Source: Achatina immaculata (Eukaryota > Mollusca > Gastropoda > Stylommatophora > Achatinidae). From it: a stretch of DNA of 64,000 bases. Positions 13,001 through 18,898 of this stretch are shown here, in pieces. The notes under the pieces are model-generated. The model was not told the DNA's origin and searched no databases. It saw nothing but the letters and a program-made list of their open reading frames with translations. Location: the NCBI GenBank assembly GCA_009760885.1, contig CM019702.1:48947925-49011924 (forward strand), in the 5' to 3' direction. How positions within the stretch are numbered: the first letter of the stretch is position 1; each line of letters begins with the position of its first letter. A program made the translations under genes and the position numbers.

Positions 13001-13294
13001 CACGGAAAGAGTTAAACACCTTCTGCTGAGAAAAGGAAATGAAGAAAGGCTTATACTAGCATATCAAGACTTAAGGAGAGAGAAGAAAAATATCAATTTT
13101 TTTTTTTTTAAAACTGAATGCAACTCTCATTCACAATATGTAGTCAGTGAACCTTTTTTTTTTTTTTTTGTCTTTATTTCCCAGCATTCTCTGAGGTTTT
13201 GTCAAAGATCCGCTGTGAATTCCCTCCAGTTGTATCACTGGTTTCAGTCAATGGATTGCAGACCAGACAGCAGATTCTTGCTTGGGTCCAGTGA
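899..13294 (+). CDS. DPH6: DPH6, diphthine--ammonia ligase, C-terminal exons (partial gene; 5' part lies left of the window)
   Basis: DPH6 performs the last, ATP-dependent amidation that converts diphthine to diphthamide on the modified histidine of elongation factor 2 in the cytosol. The N-terminal ATP-pyrophosphatase domain is not in the window. What is present is the C-terminal RidA/YjgF-like region of the long form, in exons 899-1061, 1352-1582, 2523 to about 2664, 10636-10858 and 13185-13294. The diagnostic string HVQSLSHWAPANIGPYSQA in the first exon is the family signature, followed by AGDKIFLAGIVPLVPSTL. Exons 1, 2 and 3 join at codon boundaries. Exon 4 ends in phase 1 and exon 5 supplies the two missing bases, then runs 35 codons to TGA at 13292. 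The join of exons 3 and 4 is not resolved, and a small exon could be missing there. The intron between them is about 8 kb and full of transposons. Confidence 0.85.
1062..1351 (+). repeat. DPH6 intron with about 4 copies of a roughly 50-bp tandem repeat
   Basis: Between about 1086 and 1275 the phrase agtttacttttcatatg recurs four times, separated by variable spacers, ending just before an A-run. This is a small minisatellite inside a short intron. No coding sequence is present. Confidence 0.7.
1352..1582 (+). CDS. DPH6: DPH6 coding exon b (core of RidA-like domain)
   Basis: The acceptor is ctacacag ending at 1351 and the donor is gtaatt from 1583. The exon is exactly 77 codons, in phase 0 at both ends. 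The peptide AGDKIFLAGIVPLVPSTL continues the RidA-like fold directly from exon a. The segment around SVAIMHIEKILKAML matches the helix where RidA-family proteins carry aligned hydrophobic residues. Confidence 0.88.
1583..2522 (+). other. DPH6 intron; holds one copy of a dispersed repeat near 2150-2290
   Basis: AT-rich intron without ORFs of note. The stretch at about 2150-2290 (gccagcctttacctcattg...) has an obvious diverged relative at about 5065-5210 in the next intron. The remainder shows nothing recognisable. Confidence 0.55.
2523..2664 (+). CDS. DPH6: DPH6 coding exon c (end of RidA-like domain)
   Basis: The acceptor is tattctag ending at 2522; an in-frame TAG immediately before fixes the start. 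The exon reads CSEESESEKSSITPLVQCC then VVPALPKGCKVEWHTFAW, which is the family's conserved final strand (a 'VxxLPKGxxVEW' pattern). The 3' end is uncertain: a phase-1 donor G|gttggt at 2664 and a better-looking gtatga at 2669 are both possible. Confidence 0.8.
2665..3229 (+). other. DPH6 intron, nothing recognised
   Basis: AT-rich intronic sequence before the first LINE fragment. No supported ORF, repeat or RNA was seen. Confidence 0.4.
3230..4375 (-). mobile_element. RTE-type LINE fragment (reverse transcriptase core to 3' end), decayed
   Basis: On the - strand, 4310-4230 encodes DYEKAFDSLDRRMLWKALEH, reverse transcriptase motif A of RTE-type LINEs. It continues to a GVRQGCLLPP motif at about 4150. 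The YADD region is lost or frameshifted. A second open stretch (3821-3486) encodes the conserved thumb/C-terminal part (LLYGLETWVMTK...IMNYCLRRTLNIKW). The 3' end on this strand carries short GAT repeats (3237-3250), the kind of simple tail left by RTE elements. Several frames are broken, so this is a dead copy. It lies antisense to DPH6. Confidence 0.8.
4744..5040 (-). mobile_element. SINE-like repeat copy A (family also at 29.7, 52.4 and 53.9 kb)
   Basis: The segment shares stretches such as gacagggtcttggtcagctg, ccaccatggggact and the (g)cagccaatgctgtgaag end with the three other copies. By comparison with copy D, which has target-site duplications and a GAA tail, this copy is on the - strand with its 3' end at the left. 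The short ORF across it is a by-product of the repeat, because reading frames are not conserved between copies. Confidence 0.75.
5065..5210. repeat. Dispersed repeat, relative of 2150-2290
   Basis: The stretch from gtgccagtgcttacctcgtt to tgtgtgctgcctat aligns by eye, with scattered differences, to about 2150-2290 in the preceding intron. The relatedness is clear; the element type is not. It abuts SINE copy A but is absent from copy D, so it is probably a separate unit. Confidence 0.6.
5343..7106 (-). mobile_element. 5'-truncated RNase H-bearing LINE with 13-bp target-site duplication and (GAA)n tail
   Basis: The 543-residue reading frame (7022-5391, - strand) is the C-terminal part of a LINE polyprotein. 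It is in frame with upstream sequence up to 7093 that includes the reverse transcriptase YADD motif (ALYADDLVMW). Next come a YLGVTLDSKLTWK segment and an RNase H domain with catalytic acidic residues in VYTDGSA, FDAEVRAI, LTDARSV and GNEKADHLAKE. A C-terminal zinc-knuckle-like CTCAQVPQTVEHILQNC follows. The insertion body is 5356-7093. It is flanked by identical atcacttgcccct at 5343-5355 and 7094-7106. The 3' end on the - strand is (GAA)n. RNase H points to the I-like group of LINEs. The frame is intact to its stop, so the insertion is fairly young. It is antisense to DPH6. Confidence 0.92.
7275..7735 (-). mobile_element. LINE 3' fragment, decayed
   Basis: On the - strand around 7610-7400 the reading GHVLRGQKLENLVITGK (with frame slips) resembles the C-terminal 'GHVxRxxxxENLVxTGKxxGKR' stretch of RTE/CR1-like reverse transcriptases. 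No longer frame survives. The assignment rests on this motif only. Confidence 0.5.
7740..8000. other. Intronic AT-rich sequence with an 18-A run
   Basis: The homopolymer at about 7756-7773 is the only structure visible. No coding signal. Confidence 0.4.
8005..8180. repeat. Tandem repeat of about 37 bp, 4-5 copies
   Basis: Units built on cataatgttgctctcatg and gttattttg recur from about 8009 to 8175 with substitutions. This is an intronic minisatellite. Confidence 0.7.
8318..8432. repeat. Pyrimidine (CT/CTGT)n microsatellite
   Basis: Long imperfect CT-rich run with TCTG interruptions, followed by short ATA/TATA repeats to about 8490. The Arg/Glu-rich reading on the other strand is an artefact of the repeat. 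Confidence 0.9.
8433..9031. other. DPH6 intron, nothing recognised
   Basis: AT-rich sequence between the microsatellite and the mariner element. No supported gene or repeat. Confidence 0.4.
9032..10602 (-). mobile_element. mariner-type DNA transposon, disrupted by a nested LINE fragment
   Basis: Terminal inverted repeats are at 9052-9088 and 10561-10598: acaaggtcc(a/g)acaattaag, then aatgagact on both ends after reverse-complementing. TA lies at 9032-9033, next to an expanded (CA)n tract, and at the right end near 10601. The transposase reads on the - strand from ATG at 10398 (MEQKASIKFCLKLGKSAIET, the paired helix-turn-helix region) to about 9132. It includes DETWSFGYD with the first catalytic Asp near 9700 and SPDVSPCDYF with the third near 9337. 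Spacing between the second and third catalytic positions is the 34 residues of DD34D mariners. The second Asp position reads Tyr (HYNALAH), a stop lies near 9390, another stop lies near 10260, and a LINE fragment interrupts the frame. The copy is dead. Confidence 0.92.
9711..9951 (-). mobile_element. Short 5'-truncated copy of the same RNase H LINE, nested in the mariner element
   Basis: The body 9722-9940 (219 bp) is the extreme 3' end of the LINE found at 5356-7093. It ends in the same (GAA)n tail (left end, - strand) and has the same FKVGTTNLCTCA coding segment. It is flanked by an 11-bp target-site duplication, tctgcagcaat, at 9711-9721 and 9941-9951. The mariner frame resumes on either side, so the LINE inserted after the mariner. 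Confidence 0.92.
10636..10858 (+). CDS. DPH6: DPH6 coding exon d
   Basis: The acceptor is gttttgcag ending at 10635 and the donor is gtaaag from 10859. The exon has 74 codons plus one base and encodes ...AETYRRLKPPAIVTDLLEEY and then IPLVRVLFSPVIFNYLQINQ. I assign it to DPH6 for three reasons: it is on the same strand, it ends in phase 1, and the last exon (13185) supplies the missing two bases and reads on into a sequence that looks like the family's C-terminal end. Sequence similarity alone was not recognisable to me. An upstream acceptor at 10627 would also stay open. Confidence 0.65.
11060..11845 (+). mobile_element. RTE-type LINE 3' fragment, decayed
   Basis: The reading VVDHFVYLKSCIDQEVGTRK followed by a frame slip is the 'FxYLGSxI..GG...EI..RI..A' block of RTE reverse transcriptases. 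The next frame holds FESKCLRKILCIQWNEFKT, the conserved thumb segment. The 3' end (gtgaaccctgtgtgatg... about 11790-11840) recurs at 1-60 and about 63315-63350, marking one family. Same orientation as DPH6, within its last intron. Confidence 0.75.
11846..12127 (+). other. DPH6 last intron, A-rich, nothing recognised
   Basis: Contains a 10-A and a 16-A run. No coding or repeat signal beyond that. Confidence 0.4.
12128..13015 (+). mobile_element. piggyBac-like non-autonomous element 1
   Basis: The element is bounded by TTAA at 12128-12131 and 13012-13015, the target site duplicated by piggyBac transposons. Its terminal inverted repeats read TTAACTCTTCCCGTGCC on the left and TTAACTCTTTCCGTGCC on the right (reverse complement). 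Inside, from ATG at 12379, about 75 codons resemble the acidic, Ser/Asp-rich N-terminus of piggyBac transposases (repeated SDSxSD). The catalytic domain is absent, so the copy depends on a transposase elsewhere. A second member lies at 16235-16923. The right end is only about 170 bp upstream of the last DPH6 exon. Confidence 0.8.
13185..13294 (+). CDS. DPH6: DPH6 terminal coding exon
   Basis: A long T-tract precedes the acceptor tttcccag ending at 13184. Two bases complete the split codon from exon d, then 35 codons read FSEVLSKIRCEFPPVVSLVS and on to a TGA at 13292-13294. The 'PPVVSLVSVNGLQ' segment resembles the final 'PxxSLVPVxxL' strand of long DPH6 proteins. The exact phase fit supports it. 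Confidence 0.72.
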
Positions 13295-14439
13295 TGGAGT
13301 CAGAGGCAATAGATCTAAGATTTAAAAAATTTTTGTTGTCATCCTCAAAATAGTCAAGTCTTAAATCAGTGAAAACGTTCATTTTTTTTTTAAAAAACAT
13401 CAAGTTTAAAAGTATTAATTTTTTTATGGTCAAGTCTTATTTCAGTGAAAGCATTCATTTTTTTTTTAAAAACATCAAGTTTAAAAGTATTAATTTTTTT
13501 ACGGTCAAGTCTTATTTCAGTGAAAGCGTTCATTTTTAAAAAAAAAACATCAAGTTTAAAAGTATTAATTTTTTTACGGTCAAGTCTTAAATCAGTGAAA
13601 GCATTCATTTTTTTTTAAAACATCAAGTTTAAAAGTATTAATTTTTTTACGGTCAAGTCTTATTTCAGTGAAAGCATTTTTTTTTTAAAAACATCAAGTT
13701 TAAAAGTATTAATTTTTTTACAATCAAGTCTTAAATCAGTGAAAGCATTCATTTTTTTTTAAACATCAAGTTTAAAAGTATTAATTTTTTTAAGGTCAAG
13801 TTTTAAATCACTGAAACTCTTAATTTTTTAAAGATCAAGTTTTAAATCAGTTAGTCTTTTAAGATCAGGTCTTAAATCGGTGAGTCTTCATTTTTTAACA
13901 TGAAGTCTGAACTCAGTATCTTAATTTTGAAGACAAAAATGAGTAAAATGAGACACCCCCCCCCCCAAAAAAAAATATATATAATATAAAGTACAATCAA
14001 GCTGCTTTCCTGACTCGAGACTCTTATAATGAATCACCCAAATTTGAACCAGTCTTCTGAAATGCTTTCCCTGAAGTCAAGATTTAATTTATTGCATAAT
14101 GTAATGGTCATAGACAGTAGACATCCATTGTTTGACAGTCAGTGGGTGAATGAATGTGTACTGTACAGAGCACTATGAAGATAATTATTCTGCTGTTGAA
14201 CAACCTGTAATGTTTTTAATAGAACATGAAAGTTTTCAGACCTTCTATGGTTCAACAAAAGAAAGGAAAAAAAATATGAGACAGGATTCAGGACATTTAA
14301 TAAATTCTTGTACTGAGCATTTAATTTGGTTTTGTTTCTTTTTATCCACTTCATCAAAGCTTTTGTTTTACATTCTGTAATATTTGTGGTTACTGCAGCC
14401 ACTCTTTCATCAAATGAAACCAAAGTTTTGGGGAGTCTG
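13295..14439 (+). repeat. DPH6 downstream/3' UTR region with a roughly 73-bp minisatellite (about 13340-13800)
   Basis: About six full copies and three decayed half-copies of a unit containing ggtcaagtctta, gtgaaagcattca, a T-run and catcaagtttaaaagtatta. Because the unit is close to a multiple of three, an open but meaningless - strand frame runs across it. A possible poly(A) signal AATAAA lies at 14299-14304, followed by T/GT-rich sequence, and could end the DPH6 transcript. Confidence 0.75.
14299..14304 (+). terminator. Possible DPH6 polyadenylation signal
   Basis: AATAAA about 1 kb after the stop codon, followed within 40 bases by a T-rich stretch (ggttttgtttctttttatcc). It is the first AATAAA I noticed downstream. 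In AT-rich DNA the hexamer is common, so this is tentative. Confidence 0.3.
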
Positions 14440-14714
14440 TACCGTTCAAAAAAAGAAATGCAACAAATACGATGTTCGATTTAAACTGAAGTTTGCTGAT
14501 CAGACAAGTGCAAATTGCCTGAAACGTTCAGTTGGACATCAACTTCACGTGCTGACCTGAATTGTACTCAGCTAATGATTCATGGACACAGAAAAGTGAC
14601 ACTAGTCAAAACAGCATTTTTGACAATAACTCATGACAGGTTCACGAGAATTCCATGAAACTTACTGAACACACAACTCACTGGCTGTATTATTGAATGC
14701 CTATAAAAGATAGT

Positions 14715-15318
14715 CGCTCCTCTTTTTCTTCTGCGTTCGAGGTTGTTGGTCACTTCAGATCCTGATCCCTGTCGACATGGCAAAGTCCGCGGTCCTTTCC
14801 AGATCCTGATTTTTTGCCCCAAGCTTGTGTCCTCTGGCCATATCTCATGCCACAGGTCTGCATGGTTTGGGCACTCATGTAGGATATGTTCTGGAGTCTG
14901 GACTCCACTGCCACATGGACACTCATCTGTGTGAGACATTTTGAGTCGATGCAGGTGGCTCAGTAGTCTGCAGTGGCCTGTCCTTAAGCAAAAGAGGATG
15001 GTTTGCTGATGTCTTTGTAGTTGGTGTATTGGATATGGTTCATTGTTGTATTTCAGTTTCTTTTTCCATTCAGATCTTCATAGGTTACAGATTATGGTTT
15101 TCGCCTTTTGGTAGTTTACTGGATGATTGGTTTGATCTTGATTGCTGCCAGCTTTGGATAGGCTGTCAGATATTTCATTGCCAGCTATTCCACAGTGGGA
15201 TGATACCCACTGTAGGGCCACAGTTGTTGACAGTGTAAGGTGCTTCATTTCTGTTGTGATTTCCTGTATGTTTGCCTGTGGGTTCTTTGTTGTTTTTAAG
15301 AGACTCCAGGCGCTCCTC
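14715..15318 (-). mobile_element. 5'-truncated RNase H LINE fragment (second family) nested in the Tc1-like element
   Basis: The body 14723-15310 encodes on the - strand the end of an RNase H domain (LQWVSSHCGIAGNEISDSLS, with the His and Asp motifs). A zinc-knuckle-like C-terminus follows (CPCGSGVQTPEHILHECP). It differs clearly in sequence from the LINE at 5.4-7.1 kb. The 3' end on the - strand reads cgaacgcagaagaaaaa, close to the (GAA)n ends elsewhere in the window. It is flanked by an 8-bp duplication cgctcctc at 14715-14722 and 15311-15318. Confidence 0.82.
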
Positions 15319-16234
15319 AAATCAATTCGTCTGAAAATTCAGTGCGCAAGTATGGTTCATCTCACTACAGAACAGTGACTCATCATCATTTGGACATTTA
15401 CAGACTGGACAGTCATAAAGTGTAGTGGCCAGATAATTTAATGTGGTTAGAAGCACCATTAGTCGCTGTTTGAGACAATTTCAAGAAAGTGGATCAGTTG
15501 CAGACTGGTCACGCAGTGGAAGACCCATAGCCACAACTGCTGCTGAAGACAGTTTCACATGGCTATGTCACCTCAGGAATCAATTTGCATCTGCGTCCTC
15601 AACAGTTAATGACAGCAGCTCGTCGAATTTCAGATCAAATGATCAGGAACCGGCTGCACAACGCTGGTCCTGTTCTTACAGACCGGCATCGCCAGAACCG
15701 ACTGCAGTGGGCGAACCAGCATCGTCGATGGACCATTGTGAATGATTGGAGAAGGGTTTGGTTTAATGGTGAATCATTCTTTCTGCTCCAGCGACACAAT
15801 AGATGGAGAAGAGTTTACTGCAGAGTCCACAAATGCTATGAGGCTCCTCCACATGGTGGTGGAGGTGTACTGGTGTGGGGGACGATCATCTTCAGGTGAA
15901 GAAGTGACCTGGTGCAAATTGAAGGACACTTGTATGCCCAATGATATGTCGCTGAAATTCTTCATCCTCACATCCTTCCCCTTCTGGCTTCACCAGGGTT
16001 GATTTTTCAGCAGGATAACGCTCGACCTCACGTGGCACAATTTACCACCCAGTTCCTCGCTGACAGCGTCCAGACCATTTTGTGGCCATCCATGTCATCA
16101 GACTATCTCCGATAGTTGTCTCTTGCACTCCGGGAAGAGTGGGCAGCCATCCCACAACAACAGATCCAACGGCTAATCGGATCCATGTCAAGGAGATGTC
16201 ATTCTCTGATACATTCCAGAGGAGGCCATACACC

Positions 16235-16923
16235 TTAACTCTTCCCGTGCCACAGTCGCTATAGTGACAATTTCCGGTTACTGAGTTGCGTGCCATAGTC
16301 ATTATAGTGACAATTCATTTGTTTCAATAAAACAACTGGTGTAACATTTAGATTGTACATATTTTGTCCGCGTTTCCGGTGACACTTTTCAAAATGGTGA
16401 AAGAGTCCTTAGTTACGAGCGATGCCGAGCGAGAAAAAGGAAGAGAAACATCGAAAATTTTCAATTTTTAATGATGTAGATAGGGGTATGGACATGGCCT
16501 ATGACTACCCCACTGCTCTTGAATGTATCCCAAGTAGATCTAGACACATTAGACGATTGGAGAAGTAGTTAGGAGGTTATTTCAGACATTAATTTAGCAA
16601 GAATGCAACAGAATCACAATACGAGATTGACAAGTAGATCTAGACATCTCAGATGGTAAGTAGTGCATATCTAGACCTAGCCGATGGTGAGCTGGGCACA
16701 ATCATTGTCTAAAAACATCACATTACTTCTTTTTTCCTAAAAAACTCTGGATTTATGAAATGTTCATACATTTAGTTCTACTTTGAAACATAATAAGTAC
16801 ATGGAAATACTGTTTTCCATTCCATTTTACAACTATACCCCCTATACATATCAAGACCCGCGGTTTTTGTGTGGCACGGACAGGAACGTCCGCATTTTTT
16901 TTTCTGGGCCCGGGAAGATTTAA
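16235..16923 (+). mobile_element. piggyBac-like non-autonomous element 2, nested in the Tc1-like element
   Basis: TTAA at 16235-16238 and 16920-16923 bounds a 689-bp insertion. Its inverted ends read TTAACTCTTCCCGTGCC and TTAAATCTTCCCGGGCC. The first 90 bp closely match element 1 at 12128 (two copies of a gccatagtc...atagtgac phrase). A start codon at 16394 opens only about 17 codons. The interrupted Tc1 sequence continues on both sides. Confidence 0.8.
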
Positions 16924-17164
16924 TGAAACGGAGGCCTCAGTCGCAAAGAGTAAAAAGTCCAAACCAAATTTAATGAACATCATTTAATTGTCAAAATTTC
17001 TTCATGCCAAGATCAAATAAAATTTTGATACCAGTTTGAAATTTGGTGTCCACTACAACTACAGTAGTGTTGCGTTTATTTGTTTTGAACAGTGTATATA
17101 TACTGAGGCTGGACTGGTTGTATCACAGTAGGCCCAGTTTGTTTCATTTTATATGGATTAATCA

Positions 17165-17520
17165 CGTTCTTCAAGGTTCTGAGAACTATTATAGGGCAGA
17201 ATTTTTAGTTTTTAGTTCTGAGCACAGTAGGGCAGCGTTTCAGAGATATTTAGCTTTGAGCACCATGGGACACAGTGATTTACAGATGCTAGTTCTGAGC
17301 ACAATGGGGCAGTGTTTTATAGTTCTTAGTACTGGTAATTATGGGATAGTGCTTTAGTTTTAGTCATGAGCACTGACAGAAATGCTGTGTAGTTTTTACT
17401 TCTAGTAATTACAGGACAGTGTTTAGACCTTAGATATGAGCACAATGGCAGAACTCCTTTACAGTTTCTAGTTCTGGTAACTATGGGACAGTGCTTTAGT
17501 TTTTGTCAAATAATGGTTAC
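17165..17520. repeat. Degenerate tandem repeat, about 48 bp, 7-8 copies
   Basis: Units containing agttctgagcacaatggg and gggacagtgtttta recur with heavy divergence from 17165 to about 17515. Older and more decayed than the array at 18.05 kb. Confidence 0.65.
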
Positions 17521-17576
17521 AGTAATGGTTCTTCGTGATTGCAAGGCCATCTTTGTACACTAGCATATACATAGAT

Positions 17577-17706
17577 AGGTTGATATCCATCAAGTTAACT
17601 GTGATACTAGGTTTCTCAGCAGGTTGATATCCATCAAGTTAACTGTGATACTAGGTTTCTCAGCAGGCTGATATCCATCAAGTTAACTGATACTAGGGTT
17701 TCTCAG
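17577..17706. repeat. Three tandem copies of a 44-bp unit
   Basis: The phrase ttgatatccatcaagttaac followed by tgatactaggtttctcagc occurs three times in a row and is almost identical between copies. Confidence 0.85.
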
Positions 17707-17878
17707 CTCCATCATGACAGGTGTTCTCAGTCAGGTGCTTATACAAGGAAGAACTTTGTGCAAGAAAGGGTTACTCATGCTTCAGTAATGGTTCACCATC
17801 CCTTACACCACAGCTCCTCATTTAAACACAAAAATGTGCACAGATAACCAGATAAAGGAAGAGCAAAAGTGACCACTA

Positions 17879-17950
17879 GTGTGATGGTACAGTTATCAGG
17901 GTCAGCGAATTGGACCCTGTCCCACATCTCTGTTGTCACTGCTCTTAGGT
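17879..17950 (+). mobile_element. Degraded fragment of the SINE-like family
   Basis: The stretch tcagggtcagcgaattggac...ccctgtcccacatctc parallels the cagggttagcc...ccctgtcccacttctcc segment of copies B and D. Only this part is recognisable. Confidence 0.45.
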
Positions 17951-18044
17951 ACAGATTAAGTGTTACTAATGGTGTAGGGCTTGCCGCAGGGCGCCCCCCC
18001 CCCCATTGTGCCCAACACCTTGACTGGATCAACTGCTAAGAGCA

Positions 18045-18870
18045 TCCTAGTTGCAGTTCTAGAATAGTAAACAAGACAGAACAACAGTAAACAAACACAG
18101 CCTACTTGCAGTTCCAGAACAGTAAACAAGACAGAACAACAGTAAACAAACACAGCTTACTTGCAGTTCCAGAACAGTAAACAAGACAGAACAACAATAA
18201 ACAAACACAGCCTACTAGCAGTTCCAGAACAGTAAACAAACACATCCTACTTGCAGTTCCAGAACAGTAAACAATCACAGAACAACAGTAAACAAACACA
18301 TCCTACTTGCAGTTCCAGAACAGTAAACGAGACAGAACAACAGTAAACAAACACAGCCTACTTGCAGTTCCAGAACAGTAAACAAGACAGAACAACAATA
18401 AACAAACACATCCTACTTGCAGTTCCAGAACAGTAAACAAGACAGAACAACAATAAACAAACACATCCTACTTGCAGTTCCAGAACAGTAAACAATCACA
18501 GAACAACAGTAAACAAACACATCCTACTTGCATTCCAAAACAGTAAACAATCACAGAACAACAGTAAACAAGACAGAACAACAGTAAACAAACACAGCCT
18601 ACTTGCAGTTCCAGAACAGTAAACAAGACAAAACAACAGTAAGCAAACACAGCCTACTTGCAGTTCCAGAACAGTAAACAAGACAGAACAACAATAAATA
18701 AACACATCCTACTTGCAGTTCCAGAACAGTAAACAAGACAGAACAACAGTAAACAAACACATCCTACTTGCAGTTCCAGAACAGTAAACAATCACAGAAC
18801 AACAGTAAATAAACACGGCCTACTTGCAGTTCCAGAACAGTAAACAAGACAGAACAACATTAAACAAACA
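18045..18870. repeat. Minisatellite: about 15 copies of a 55-bp unit
   Basis: The unit contains cttgcagttccagaacagta, then aacaagacagaacaacagta and aacaaacacagccta. Copies start near 18053, 18110, 18164, 18211, 18254, 18310, 18366, 18421, 18476, 18530, 18607, 18661, 18715, 18770 and 18825. Variants differ at aagacag versus aatcacag and at agcc versus atcc, and some units are shortened. On the - strand it gives Cys/Val/Leu-rich frames that are artefacts. It sits exactly between the two convergent genes. Confidence 0.95.
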
Positions 18871-18892
18871 AAACAGAAGAAGAAAAAGTATC

Positions 18893-18898
18893 TTTATT
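18893..18898 (-). terminator. FOXN3: Candidate FOXN3 polyadenylation signal
   Basis: On the - strand AATAAA is followed within about 20-60 bases by GT- and T-rich sequence, which here is the beginning of the 55-bp minisatellite (read as tgttctgtcttgtttactg). This is the canonical hexamer plus downstream element arrangement. It would give an 8.6-kb 3' UTR. Other AATAAA hexamers occur nearer the stop codon, so alternative ends are likely. Confidence 0.4.

Larger units (their letters stand above)
14440..17096 (+). mobile_element. Tc1-like transposon, interrupted by a LINE fragment and a piggyBac-like element
   Basis: Terminal inverted repeats: gttcaaaaaaagaaatgcaaca at 14444-14465 pairs with the reverse complement of 17068-17092 (gttcaaaacaaataaacgcaa...). 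TA is at both ends (14440, 17095). The transposase pseudogene reads on + from about 15352 (MVHLTTEQ, then STISRCLRQFQESGSVADWS). It runs through NRLQWANQHRRWTIVNDWRR, a GGGGVLVWGTI block and FQQDNARPHVAQF (second catalytic Asp, near 16017). The usual first Asp position reads Gly (FNGES), frames slip repeatedly, and the segment with the third catalytic residue is deleted near 16100. C-terminal residues WAAIPQQQIQRLIGSMSRRC survive. Tc1 DD34E is the expected class. Dead copy. Confidence 0.88.

Noticed and set aside
13390..13608. Repetitive frame with a 24-25 residue period on the - strand
   Set aside because: The minisatellite unit is near a multiple of three. There is no homology, and copies with indels break the frame.
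18102..18705. Overlapping - strand frames rich in Cys, Leu and Val
   Set aside because: They are translations of the 55-bp minisatellite in shifted frames, with no conserved start or function.
18045..18870. Regular direct repeats that could be mistaken for a CRISPR array
   Set aside because: Units are contiguous 55-mers without unique spacers, lie in animal DNA and vary internally. This is a minisatellite.
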